In this document: piece by piece, positions 1-6,533 of the stretch
Layout of the letters: each line of letters starts with the position of its first letter
How positions within the stretch are numbered: position 1 is the stretch's first letter
The notes under the pieces: model-generated
Seen by the model: only the letters and a program-made list of their open reading frames with translations
What the model was told of the DNA's origin: nothing
Database searches by the model: none
Program-made: the position numbers and the translations under genes
Assembly (NCBI GenBank): GCA_019894875.1
Contig: JAGXNR010000079.1
Span: forward strand, 1 to 13,713
Direction: 5' to 3'
DNA from: Promethearchaeota archaeon
Lineage (GTDB): Archaea > Asgardarchaeota > Lokiarchaeia > Sigynarchaeales > SOKP01
DNA: 13,713 nt

Positions 1-17
1 TCCATTTTTTTTTCGCT

Positions 18-845
18 TTATAATTTTATTGTTATAATGTCTCCTACTTTAAAATCTAATTTTTTTGCTGCGTTTGCTTGATTTATTGAAATTTCAAGAA
101 AGCCTGTAGAACCAACAATAAATAATATAGAATTTTTGGGAACACTTGAAAAGTGAGAGGAAAATAGCCCATCATACTTATTATTATTAATAAAGATTGA
201 GATTTTCAATCCATCTTCCAGTGTTAAATCTGAATCTTTTATTTTATTCCCAATCATTGGGATTGTTGTTGTCCCATTTCCAAAAGAATCTATATATTGA
301 ATTGAATTCATTATACTTCTAGTGTCTAATTCTAGCTTGAAAACAATCGGTATTTTAAATAGACTATTAAAATTAAATTTTGGTCCTAGATCACTTAAAG
401 GAAAATTTTGATATTTTGTTATACATGCACCAATTGGTGCCATGATATCTCTTCCATGAAATGTAGGTGAAACCGGATGATTAAAATATTCCTCATTTTG
501 AATACTAATACACTCTGATATTTCTTTTATATTAAATGTATTTGGAAAAATCCCATTATCAGGACCTATAAAAAAATAATTTGATTTTGTTTCTAGCGCA
601 ATAATTTTCCTAGTACTGCCAACTCCTGGATCAACAACAACTATGAAAACAGTAGTTTTGGGAAAATGTTTATAGGTAGTTTTTAAAATATAAGATGCCT
701 CAATTATTGAATATGAAGAAATACCATGTGAGATATCAACTATCTTTACAGAGGGATTGTTATTTAATATAACTGCTTTCATAGCAGCTACATAATGTTG
801 ACCTTTATTCCCAAAATCCGTTAATAATGCAATGATGCGATCCAT
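18..845 (-). CDS. S-adenosyl-L-methionine hydroxide adenosyltransferase (DUF62 / SAM chlorinase-fluorinase superfamily)
   Basis: The enzyme is predicted to hydrolyse S-adenosylmethionine to adenosine and methionine in the cytoplasm, using a water-derived hydroxide. It has the family's N-terminal LTDFG (about residues 8-12), DISHG, VVDPGVG and GPDNG motifs. The Asp-Arg-His triad known for archaeal DUF62 proteins fits D72 and R79 (seven apart, as in the family) and H130 in TFHGRD. Its length of about 275 residues is normal for the family. I chose the ATG at 845, which gives MDRIIALLTDFG; an in-frame TTG nine bases upstream (854) would add MNK. No clear Shine-Dalgarno sequence precedes either, so the transcript may be leaderless. 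It stands alone, about 100 bases downstream of the end of the next minus-strand gene. It lacks any sign of being a halogenase, but sequence reading alone cannot exclude that. Confidence 0.9.
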   Translation of the reverse strand: MDRIIALLTDFGNKGQHYVAAMKAVILNNNPSVKIVDISHGISSYSIIEASYILKTTYKHFPKTTVFIVVVDPGVGSTRKIIALETKSNYFFIGPDNGIFPNTFNIKEISECISIQNEEYFNHPVSPTFHGRDIMAPIGACITKYQNFPLSDLGPKFNFNSLFKIPIVFKLELDTRSIMNSIQYIDSFGNGTTTIPMIGNKIKDSDLTLEDGLKISIFINNNKYDGLFSSHFSSVPKNSILFIVGSTGFLEISINQANAAKKLDFKVGDIITIKL

Positions 846-958
846 TTTATTCAAGAAGGATTTATGAATTTCTTTTTAGGAGAACTTAATATTAACTATT
901 TTATGAACACAACAAGAAATATTCATAGAAAAAATTTATGAATATTAAATAATAAAAA

Positions 959-1861
959 TTACTTCTTCCTATATTTTTGATCTATCCTATGGAAATCTTC
1001 AAGTGCTTTTGATTTTAGCTTATATTCTTCTTCTTTATCGAATTGCACTAATTTTTTAGAAATTTCACTTGCTTTTCTATAGGAAATATAAGCGTTATGA
1101 AAATCTTCATTCCTTAAATAATTACGGGCTTCCTCTACTAATTTTTCCCTTTCTTTTGATAAATTAGGTGTACGTTTAGAGAATTCAGCTTTCTCTTTTA
1201 ATGAATCAGCTATGTCTATAATATATAATTGTTCCGCTAATTCCCCAGCTTTAAGATAAAACTTTGCTGCTTTTTCGAAATCCTGAGTTTTTATTGCATC
1301 TTCAGCCGTTGTATAGAATTCATAGATTTTAATGTGGTCACCAGCTTCAATTTTCTCTAATAAGTCTTGAGCTGTTTTTCTTTCTTTCTTTCCTCCGCTT
1401 AGCATAAATTTTGTAATATTGATGATACTTCTCTTCAATTGTTCAGGTTGGAGGATATCAATTAAGGGTTCTAAATGTTCGAGGTAAATGTCTTTTAAGA
1501 TTATTTCAAACTTTTCTTTTGATATGTTTAAAATATCAAGACTTGGCATTTCAAATACTTCAGCAGCTTCTTTAAGAGAAGAACGGAATTTTTCTATCTC
1601 ATCTTCTTCATCTAAAAGCATCCCTATTATAACTCCTAAAGCTTTTCTTACACTCTTCCCTTTAAACTTGTAGTTATAAGAAAAAATTTGATGATCTTTA
1701 AGCTTTAACAAATTATAATCGCTTTTTGAATGATCAAGATTTAATCTCAGGAAGAGATCATTTGATATTTCAAAATCTAATTTACTCTCTTTAAAATAAT
1801 ATCCCAAGATTCGATAGTCTGAGTCTGTTGGGAGTAATATTACAAAACAACCGCTTGGCAT
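959..1861 (-). CDS. Unknown protein with TPR-like C-terminal repeats
   Basis: I do not recognise a named family. The 300-residue protein has a mixed alpha/beta N-terminal part (about 1-85, starting with a hydrophobic strand, GCFVILL) and an acidic helical middle. The C-terminal region carries two TPR-like helical pairs, about 183-228 and 240-287, with the small/aromatic pattern of TPR or MIT-type helices (for example DFEKAAKFYLKAGELAE and DFHNAYISYRKASEI). No signal peptide or membrane segment is visible, so it is probably cytoplasmic and a protein-binding adaptor. It starts with ATG and ends in TAA. It follows the two coiled-coil genes on the same strand with a 53-base gap, so the three may form an operon. 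The N-terminal part could be a longin- or Roadblock-like fold, as is common in Asgard archaea; that is only a guess. Confidence 0.75.
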   Translation of the reverse strand: MPSGCFVILLPTDSDYRILGYYFKESKLDFEISNDLFLRLNLDHSKSDYNLLKLKDHQIFSYNYKFKGKSVRKALGVIIGMLLDEEDEIEKFRSSLKEAAEVFEMPSLDILNISKEKFEIILKDIYLEHLEPLIDILQPEQLKRSIINITKFMLSGGKKERKTAQDLLEKIEAGDHIKIYEFYTTAEDAIKTQDFEKAAKFYLKAGELAEQLYIIDIADSLKEKAEFSKRTPNLSKEREKLVEEARNYLRNEDFHNAYISYRKASEISKKLVQFDKEEEYKLKSKALEDFHRIDQKYRKK

Positions 1862-1914
1862 CTAAAATGAAACACCCTTTTTGTTATAAGTAAAAATTAA
1901 ATTTGTATTTATAT

Positions 1915-2340
1915 TTATTGTGATTCCTTACTACTGATTATTCTGTTAGTTTCTTCTCTTATGGATTGAATAATATTTAACAATTGTGCAAAGTATAGAT
2001 TATCTGCAACAGATTTTGAGGCTTGTTTTATTGTATCAATAGCTTTCTTTTCTTCATCCGTTATTGCTTCTATCGCCTTTTCATCCCAGAGTTCTTTTAC
2101 CTTTTTATTAAAATCGTCACTTAATTCTTGAAGGTTTTTACTTGATTGAACTCTGAACTGTTTCAAGACTTCTACAATTAATCGTATATTTTCTGTTACA
2201 GAAACCGTTTGTTCAGAAAATCTTTGGCTCATCTGGGCAATTGACTCGCTCATTTGGTTAATTTGGGCAATTGTTCCATCTAATGAGCCCATAATCTGAT
2301 TAATCTTTTGAATCATTTCTTCTAATAATTGTTCTGCCAA
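1915..2340 (-). CDS. Short coiled-coil protein (first of a pair)
   Basis: This is a 141-residue, almost wholly helical protein. Residues about 5-75 show regular heptad hydrophobics (Ile/Met/Leu) with many Gln, Ser and Asn, followed by a charged helix and a second helix near the C-terminus. There is no signal peptide or transmembrane segment. The start is TTG, supported by a strong Shine-Dalgarno sequence (GGTGAG) six bases upstream. It is 34 bases downstream of the similar gene at 2375-2788; both begin MAE-x-L and have similar length and composition, which suggests tandem duplication or a heteromeric partner pair. The overall look resembles phasin-like or chemoreceptor-type coiled coils, but no diagnostic motif is present, so no function is assigned. 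Confidence 0.75.
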   Translation of the reverse strand: MAEQLLEEMIQKINQIMGSLDGTIAQINQMSESIAQMSQRFSEQTVSVTENIRLIVEVLKQFRVQSSKNLQELSDDFNKKVKELWDEKAIEAITDEEKKAIDTIKQASKSVADNLYFAQLLNIIQSIREETNRIISSKESQ

Positions 2341-2374
2341 CTTTTTCTCACCTAGTTATTATTAATTCTAAAAT

Positions 2375-2788
2375 TTATTCTACGACCTCTTCTTCTTTTA
2401 GAGATTCTTTAAGACTTTTTACAGAATCGATTGCTTCTGATAATAAAAGATTCACGGTATCTTGATTAAGAAGGGTTTCAGAAAGATTTGAAAAATCTTC
2501 AAGTTTTTTAATTAGATTATTTAAGGCATCCAATCCTAATCCTTCTTGTATCACTTTCAATTCTTTTGTAGCACCAGCACCGATTTCTTTTACGGCATCA
2601 ATATGTTTCGTCTGAGTTACAGTAATCTCATTAGAGAATTCCTCTAATTTTTCTGATAGATTTGAGATTTTTTCTTCAATATTTTGGTTAAGAGCATTGA
2701 GAGAAGTATTTAAGTCTTGTATTGATTTTCCTAATTGAGCTATCCTCTTATAAATATTTTGTAAAAGATCAGTTAACATTTCAGCCAT
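2375..2788 (-). CDS. Short coiled-coil protein (second of a pair)
   Basis: This is a 137-residue helical protein. Residues about 5-60 form a long predicted coiled coil (heptads of Leu/Ile with Asn/Gln/Ser), then comes a glycine-containing break near GAGATKEL and further amphipathic helices ending in an acidic tail (KEEEVVE). The ATG start has a clear Shine-Dalgarno sequence (GGTGG) seven bases upstream. It appears to be the first gene of a minus-strand operon with the 1915-2340 and 959-1861 genes. No catalytic or metal-binding residues are seen. The likely role is structural or scaffolding, forming homo- or hetero-oligomers with its neighbour; this is inferred only from sequence pattern and gene order. 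Confidence 0.75.
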   Translation of the reverse strand: MAEMLTDLLQNIYKRIAQLGKSIQDLNTSLNALNQNIEEKISNLSEKLEEFSNEITVTQTKHIDAVKEIGAGATKELKVIQEGLGLDALNNLIKKLEDFSNLSETLLNQDTVNLLLSEAIDSVKSLKESLKEEEVVE

Positions 2789-3036
2789 AGTCTATCCACC
2801 TAATATATTTTTTTGAAGATTTATTTTAAACTCATTTTTTCACTTTATAATTATAACAAATTACATCAATAAAAAAATATTCAATAAAAAAATTTTTATC
2901 TTTTCGTGGTTTTATTAGATTATATTTACTAACTAGATATTTAACCATCGGAATAGGCATAACATAAAAAATCACGTCGATAACTAACAATTAAGCAAAT
3001 TAAATTCATAAACGGGCCATTTGCTTAGCCTGGTTA

Positions 3037-3061
3037 ACAAGGTTTTATATGCTTGGTCAAC
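3037..3061 (+). other. tRNA-Ile intron 1 (D arm, after position 21)
   Basis: This 25-nt insert is needed to bring the D loop to 10 nt. A bulge-helix-bulge can be drawn. The inner helix is CAAG (3038-3041) with CTTG (3052-3055). The 5' bulge is 3035-3037. The central 4-bp helix is TGGT (3031-3034) with GTCA (3056-3059), including two G-U pairs. The 3' bulge is 3060-3062. The usual cuts, after the second base of each bulge, fall after 3036 and 3061, exactly the ends required by the mature fold. The outer helix is weak. AACAAG is repeated at 3036-3041 and 3059-3064. Confidence 0.75.
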
Positions 3062-3077
3062 AAGCGCAGGTCTTATA

Positions 3078-3122
3078 AATGACCATCGGACATACAATAG
3101 ATCAATTGTCCGAAGAAGTAAA
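3078..3122 (+). other. tRNA-Ile intron 2 (anticodon loop, near position 37/38)
   Basis: This 45-nt intron lies at the canonical place. It contains a 6-bp hairpin, CGGACA (3087-3092) with TGTCCG (3107-3112). The A-rich flanks let the cut slide by one base: the best central helix, TTAT (3073-3076) with GTAA (3118-3121), predicts cuts after 3078 and 3123, while the conventional 37/38 site gives 3078-3122. The mature loop is CTTATAA either way. The bulge-helix-bulge is more relaxed here than in the other two introns. Confidence 0.72.
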
Positions 3123-3143
3123 AACCTGAGATCCGGGGTTCAA

Positions 3144-3174
3144 TTGACGATTGGGGTTCCCCTCGTCAGAATCA
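3144..3174 (+). other. tRNA-Ile intron 3 (T loop, between positions 58 and 59)
   Basis: This 31-nt intron has a textbook bulge-helix-bulge. The outer helix is GGG (3135-3137) with CCC (3176-3178). The central 4-bp helix is GTTC (3138-3141) with GAAT (3169-3172). The 5' bulge is AAT (3142-3144) and the 3' bulge is CAA (3173-3175). The inner helix is TGACGA (3145-3150) with TCGTCA (3163-3168), closed by an inner GGG/CCC stem. Cuts after the second bulge base give a 7-nt T loop, TTCAAAC, on a perfect T stem. Confidence 0.85.
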
Positions 3175-3215
3175 ACCCCCGATGGCCCATTTTAATTTAT
3201 TTTAGAAATTATTTT

Positions 3216-3235
3216 CGTGAAACATCAATTTCACG
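3216..3235. repeat. Perfect 7-bp hairpin downstream of tRNA-Ile
   Basis: CGTGAAA (3216-3222) pairs perfectly with TTTCACG (3229-3235) around the 6-nt loop CATCAA. It begins 27 bases after the tRNA 3' end, in the gap between the tRNA and the convergent minus-strand gene. It may help to end or process the tRNA transcript; the sequence shows only the palindrome. Confidence 0.5.
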
Positions 3236-3264
3236 TAAATTCGTATATATTAGAGAATTATGAA

Positions 3265-3287
3265 TTAGACAATCTCTAAGTGTCTAA
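3265..3287 (-). terminator. Possible terminator hairpin at the 3' end of the 226-residue gene
   Basis: TTAGACA (3265-3271) and TGTCTAA (3281-3287) form a perfect 7-bp stem with a 9-nt loop. The stem spans the TAG stop of the minus-strand gene at 3276-3956. Only short T runs follow, and archaeal termination mostly depends on T tracts, so the role is uncertain. Confidence 0.3.
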
Positions 3288-3956
3288 ATTCTTACTAATT
3301 AAATCGAGAAGCCATTTCTTAATTTGTGTAAGATTTTTGACTATTCCGGGAATAAGATTTTCAGGAAAGTTTTGTTCATGATCTAGTCTCTGTGCAGTTT
3401 CCATCCATTTATTTAATGCTAGTTGAACAAGGCTAGCTCCATCAGCCTCCATAAATATTGGAACTACTGCAGCAGATTCTCTAGCATCACCAATGGCAAA
3501 ATAAATTTTACGATTTTTACCTTTTAACATTACCAAATTCGCACATTCATCAAGTTTTCGCTCAACTAATATGCTTTTTAAGATCTGAGTCTTGATGTCT
3601 TGTTCTTTTGCTGCATAGTTTTCTTTTCTTCTTTTAAGAATCGGTTGTATTTCGGAAACTATTTTTTCTCCAGATGAGTCTTCACTAAAATATTTAGTAA
3701 TTGTTAATGCATTGTCTAATGATTCGATAGAAATGAATTTTTTAGTGTTTGAATACAAGACTGCCTTCGAACCTGCTTGATCTTCACTTGAAGATATTTT
3801 TATAAAAATACTTCTCATTGCTATAGAATTACATGTATGATAAGCAATTTCGAACAGTTCTCTAGGTATTAAAGAATCATAGGATTCTTCAATTTGGTTA
3901 GAAAGCCATTGAGAAGTAATAACACTATTGTATTGATTTAAAAGTCGGTTTTCCAT
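3276..3956 (-). CDS. Hypothetical protein, 226 residues, no recognised family
   Basis: No named domain is recognised. The protein has an N-terminal helical segment, then alternating hydrophobic strands and helices (for example MRSIFIKIS and KAVLYSN, then NRKIYFAIGDARES and AAVVPIFMEADG), ending in a helical region with LDHEQNFPENLIPGI and KKWLLDLI. There is no signal peptide, transmembrane segment or Cys cluster, so a cytoplasmic alpha/beta protein is likely. The ATG at 3956 lacks an evident Shine-Dalgarno sequence. The stop is TAG. It lies downstream of SepSecS on the same strand with a 122-base gap, so co-transcription is possible but not shown. The strand/helix pattern of the middle could be a small regulatory fold, but nothing firm supports a function. 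Confidence 0.7.
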   Translation of the reverse strand: MENRLLNQYNSVITSQWLSNQIEESYDSLIPRELFEIAYHTCNSIAMRSIFIKISSSEDQAGSKAVLYSNTKKFISIESLDNALTITKYFSEDSSGEKIVSEIQPILKRRKENYAAKEQDIKTQILKSILVERKLDECANLVMLKGKNRKIYFAIGDARESAAVVPIFMEADGASLVQLALNKWMETAQRLDHEQNFPENLIPGIVKNLTQIKKWLLDLISKNLDT

Positions 3957-4078
3957 CGCGTTTCGATATAATTTTGGGTGAATTAATGTTAGAATAAATT
4001 CTAATAAAATATAGTTCTTCTAGTTTTTAATTATTTTTATTTCTAATTGAATAGAAATTTTGAGTATAGAGAGTATTA

Positions 4079-5446
4079 TTATTTTTGAGTAATTTGTTTA
4101 TAAGCTTTTTCAAATCTCTCAACAGCAGATATAATATCTTTTTTTTTTGAGCCTATTGCAGCGTTCATAACAATATAAGGGGTTGTATAATTTTCACAAC
4201 ATGTTCCAAACGATTTTTCCAATGGATTATAAACTCGAGGTCCTGTTACACGCAAATTATATAATGCCCCACCTAGAGCATATAACTGTTCTTCTTTCAG
4301 TGTTTCTAAGGATAGAGCTACTGCTACAGGATTAAAAACATCTAGTATTCTCTCATTGATTTTTTTGGCTAGTACTGATAACTTCTCCTCTAGAATTTTT
4401 CTATTTTCCATTTGTTCCTTAATTAATTTTTGATAACCGCTAATTCCTAAGGAGAGCATAGAGATTAAGAAATTTACTATTGGTGTAGCAGATGCTCGTC
4501 CAGCATATGCTTGACTGATTTTATCTATACTTTCATTTGTAGGAGATGCAATTAAAGCACCCCCAATAGGGGTAAGGAAATTTTTGTCTGTCGATTGAAT
4601 GATTGCATCAACTCTCCCTGCATCTATTGCAGCACGTATCACTTTCATCCATTCTGGGCTTTGAACTCCGTAGGCATTGATTATAATATGAATAAGGTCT
4701 TTATCTTGAGCTAATTTGCTAATATCTTTAATACTGTCATGTTCACGCGGTGGGAAGAAACTAGTAAGTGATAAGATGGCAAAACAATCATCATCTAAGC
4801 TAGCTTCTATGTCTTCAATAGGAATTTTAACAGCATCCCCAAAAATTTTACCTTTCACAATTTTAGATTTTAGTCCCATTAAATCTATTGCTTTTAGGAT
4901 TGCGTTATGGTCGATTTGTGGAACTAAAACAGTACGCTTTATATTCCTAATATTATCATTGGATCTTGGTCTTAATGCCCCTAAGGTCAAGGATAAAGAC
5001 ATCCCCGTACAAAGTGGAGTTACAATCGCTTTTTTTACATTCGGTAACCCAAAATTTCTTAAAATATCTCGGGCCAAATAATTTGAGAGTTCATACATAA
5101 TTGATCCCCCAGGTGCTTTGGGTTGTGGTGCTGTTAAAAATCCACTTCTCCCCACTCCATGGCAAAATCCTGCTGATGTTTTTAAATGGAGTTTCGAAGC
5201 GATTCTTGCCTCTCTTTCCCCAACTCTAGCGGCATTGTTATCTTTATCAGTATCCATATTTGAAAGGGTTAGTAGTAGAAATTCAATCTGCTCATCAATC
5301 CATGGTTCTTTTGGAACACTCTTTTGCTCAAATAATGTTTTAATTGGTTTCAGAAAATTATTAATAACTATTTGTCCTCTGTTGAGCATATTTTGAGGGA
5401 TAGTAGAATTTTTAAATAACTCGCTTATTTTATTAAAATCGACCAT
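4079..5446 (-). CDS. spcS: O-phosphoseryl-tRNA(Sec) selenium transferase (Sep-tRNA:Sec-tRNA synthase, SLA/LP family)
   Basis: This PLP enzyme converts O-phosphoseryl-tRNA(Sec) to selenocysteinyl-tRNA(Sec) using selenophosphate, the last step of Sec formation in archaea and eukaryotes. At 455 residues it is of normal length. Family motifs are in order: RVGEREARIASKL (about 74-86), the phosphate-binding loop HGVGRSGFLTAPQPKAPGGS (96-115), CTGMSLSLTLGALRP (146-160), NAYGVQSP (257-264), QSTDKNFLTPIGGALIA (284-300) with PLP-binding K288, and YAGRASATPI (314-323). The human protein has closely matching stretches at the same places. The ATG at 5446 is preceded by a weak GTGAT and a TATA-like box. 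It is divergent from the metallo-hydrolase gene, and tRNA-Sec and SelB lie in the same window, which confirms a Sec-decoding organism. The bacterial SelA and the Sep-tRNA:Cys enzyme SepCysS are unlikely because of the SLA/LP-specific motifs. Confidence 0.96.
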   Translation of the reverse strand: MVDFNKISELFKNSTIPQNMLNRGQIVINNFLKPIKTLFEQKSVPKEPWIDEQIEFLLLTLSNMDTDKDNNAARVGEREARIASKLHLKTSAGFCHGVGRSGFLTAPQPKAPGGSIMYELSNYLARDILRNFGLPNVKKAIVTPLCTGMSLSLTLGALRPRSNDNIRNIKRTVLVPQIDHNAILKAIDLMGLKSKIVKGKIFGDAVKIPIEDIEASLDDDCFAILSLTSFFPPREHDSIKDISKLAQDKDLIHIIINAYGVQSPEWMKVIRAAIDAGRVDAIIQSTDKNFLTPIGGALIASPTNESIDKISQAYAGRASATPIVNFLISMLSLGISGYQKLIKEQMENRKILEEKLSVLAKKINERILDVFNPVAVALSLETLKEEQLYALGGALYNLRVTGPRVYNPLEKSFGTCCENYTTPYIVMNAAIGSKKKDIISAVERFEKAYKQITQK

Positions 5447-5478
5447 TCTACATCACTATAACTTCATATTAGAATTAA

Positions 5479-5486
5479 TATTTATA
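5479..5486 (-). promoter_or_regulatory. TATA-like box upstream of SepSecS
   Basis: TATAAATA on the minus strand lies 33 bases upstream of the SepSecS ATG. That would place the transcription start about 8-10 bases before the codon, a short leader typical of archaea. The match is by pattern only, in AT-rich DNA. Confidence 0.35.
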
Positions 5487-5645
5487 CTAAGTAAGTACAA
5501 TAAATAAACCATTTTTTCAAATAACTTTTTTGGTATTTTATGAAATTAACCCATGAATTTATTTTAGGGAAATGTTGTAAATACAACTAAGAATAGGGAG
5601 AAAATAATTACAATTCACGAAATTCATGGTATTGAGAATTTTTTT

Positions 5646-6530
5646 ATGTTATTGGGAGATAATGATGGGAGATTCCCACATTGTCATACTTTCTTATTGA
5701 TTGAGGGTGAAGAAATTACATTATTTGACCCTCAATGTGGAAGAAATCTCCTAGAAAGAGAATTAAATAAAATGGGTAAATCGTGGAAAGGCATTAAAAA
5801 TATTGTCAATACTCATTTTCATGCTGATCATACTGCAAGTAATGCATTTATAAAGAGTAAGAATCAAAATGTTCAAATTTTAATTCACAGAGATGATGCA
5901 AAAGGGATTGAAAGTACTGAAGAATATTTTAGGAGATACGGTCTAAGTGGGGAATCAAAGACTCAATATAGATCTATCTTTAAGCATTTAGGATACGAGC
6001 AAACTATCCCTGATTGTTTATTTGAGGATGATGATCGAATACCTGGAGGTTTTAAAGTTATTCACACTCCAGGTCATACCCCCGGACATTGTTGTTTCTA
6101 TAAATCAGGTATACTCATCGCAGGTGATGTAGACTTGGTTGGTAGGCCATGGGTAAGCAATGTAACTAGTAATATTAATGATTTTTATAATTCAATTAAT
6201 AAACTATTAAAACTCGATATTAATGCATTTCTACCTGGTCATGGTAAACCGATTTTAAATAAAATAAAAATTCTGTCTGAATTACAAAGGTATCAAAAGA
6301 AATTAATAAATGCAGGGGAGAAGATTTTAGATTTAATTGATGAAAATTTAACATATGAAGATATTTTTGACAAACGTTATGGTGATAGAGAGGTAGCAAT
6401 CTGGAATCAAAATCCATTGATGAAAATATTTCAGCGATATGATACCTTAAATTATCTTCATTATTTAGAACAAATGGGAAAAATTAAAAAAACAAAAAGA
6501 AATGGGCAAAATTTATGGGAGAAGAAATAA
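5646..6530 (+). CDS. Metallo-beta-lactamase-fold hydrolase
   Basis: This is a cytoplasmic metallo-hydrolase, probably binding two metal ions. Metal ligands are clear: THFHADH (56-62), TPGHTPGH (141-148), the GD at 160-161 and the PGHG (197-200) of the fold's last ligand. After the core, a helical tail of about 90 residues resembles the C-terminal extension of glyoxalase II/LACTB2-like family members. The substrate cannot be told. The ATG at 5646 is the first standard start, but the frame is open back to 5568 and reads KIITIHEIHGIENFF just before it, which looks like the missing first strand of the fold. No ATG, GTG or TTG exists there; ATA at 5604 or ATT at 5607 follows a GGGAG. The stop is three bases from the convergent tRNA-Sec gene. 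Confidence 0.88.
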   Translation: MLLGDNDGRFPHCHTFLLIEGEEITLFDPQCGRNLLERELNKMGKSWKGIKNIVNTHFHADHTASNAFIKSKNQNVQILIHRDDAKGIESTEEYFRRYGLSGESKTQYRSIFKHLGYEQTIPDCLFEDDDRIPGGFKVIHTPGHTPGHCCFYKSGILIAGDVDLVGRPWVSNVTSNINDFYNSINKLLKLDINAFLPGHGKPILNKIKILSELQRYQKKLINAGEKILDLIDENLTYEDIFDKRYGDREVAIWNQNPLMKIFQRYDTLNYLHYLEQMGKIKKTKRNGQNLWEKK

Positions 6531-6533
6531 AAT

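Larger units (their letters stand above)
3014..3189 (+). tRNA. tRNA-Ile (anticodon UAU) with three introns
   Basis: A 7-bp acceptor stem pairs 3014-3020 (GGGCCAT) with 3182-3188, with A73 at 3189 and no encoded CCA. The D stem is GCTT (3023-3026) with AAGC (3062-3065). The anticodon stem is CAGGT (3067-3071) with ACCTG (3124-3128). The variable loop is AGATC (3129-3133), and the T stem is CGGGG (3134-3138) with CCCCG (3177-3181). These arms only close into normal loops if 25, 45 and 31 nt are removed at 3037-3061, about 3078-3122 and 3144-3174. The remaining 75 nt has a 10-nt D loop ending in A21, the anticodon loop CTTATAA and the T loop TTCAAAC. The anticodon is UAU for all splice registers supported by pairing, so the tRNA reads AUA. 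The isoleucine identity fits A73. Most archaea read AUA with a modified CAU anticodon instead. Confidence 0.88.

Noticed and set aside
846..854. TTG start for the SAM hydroxide adenosyltransferase
   Set aside because: The ATG at 845 gives the family-like N-terminus MDRIIALLTDFG, and no ribosome site supports the TTG. It remains possible.
1488..1673. Short plus-strand frame within the TPR-like gene
   Set aside because: Antisense shadow with low-complexity Ser/Phe composition.
3072..3123. tRNA-Leu (UAA) or tRNA-Lys (CUU) reading of the plus-strand tRNA
   Set aside because: UAA would require an intron register without a workable central helix, and CUU breaks the anticodon stem. Registers with pairing support all give UAU.
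3021..3263. An 80-residue plus-strand frame
   Set aside because: It starts inside the tRNA-Ile gene and runs through its three introns. The base pairing explains this DNA, and the protein has no plausible domain.
4716..5396. Plus-strand frames of 121 and 92 residues inside SepSecS
   Set aside because: They are antisense shadows of a well-conserved gene and have no start signals or domains.
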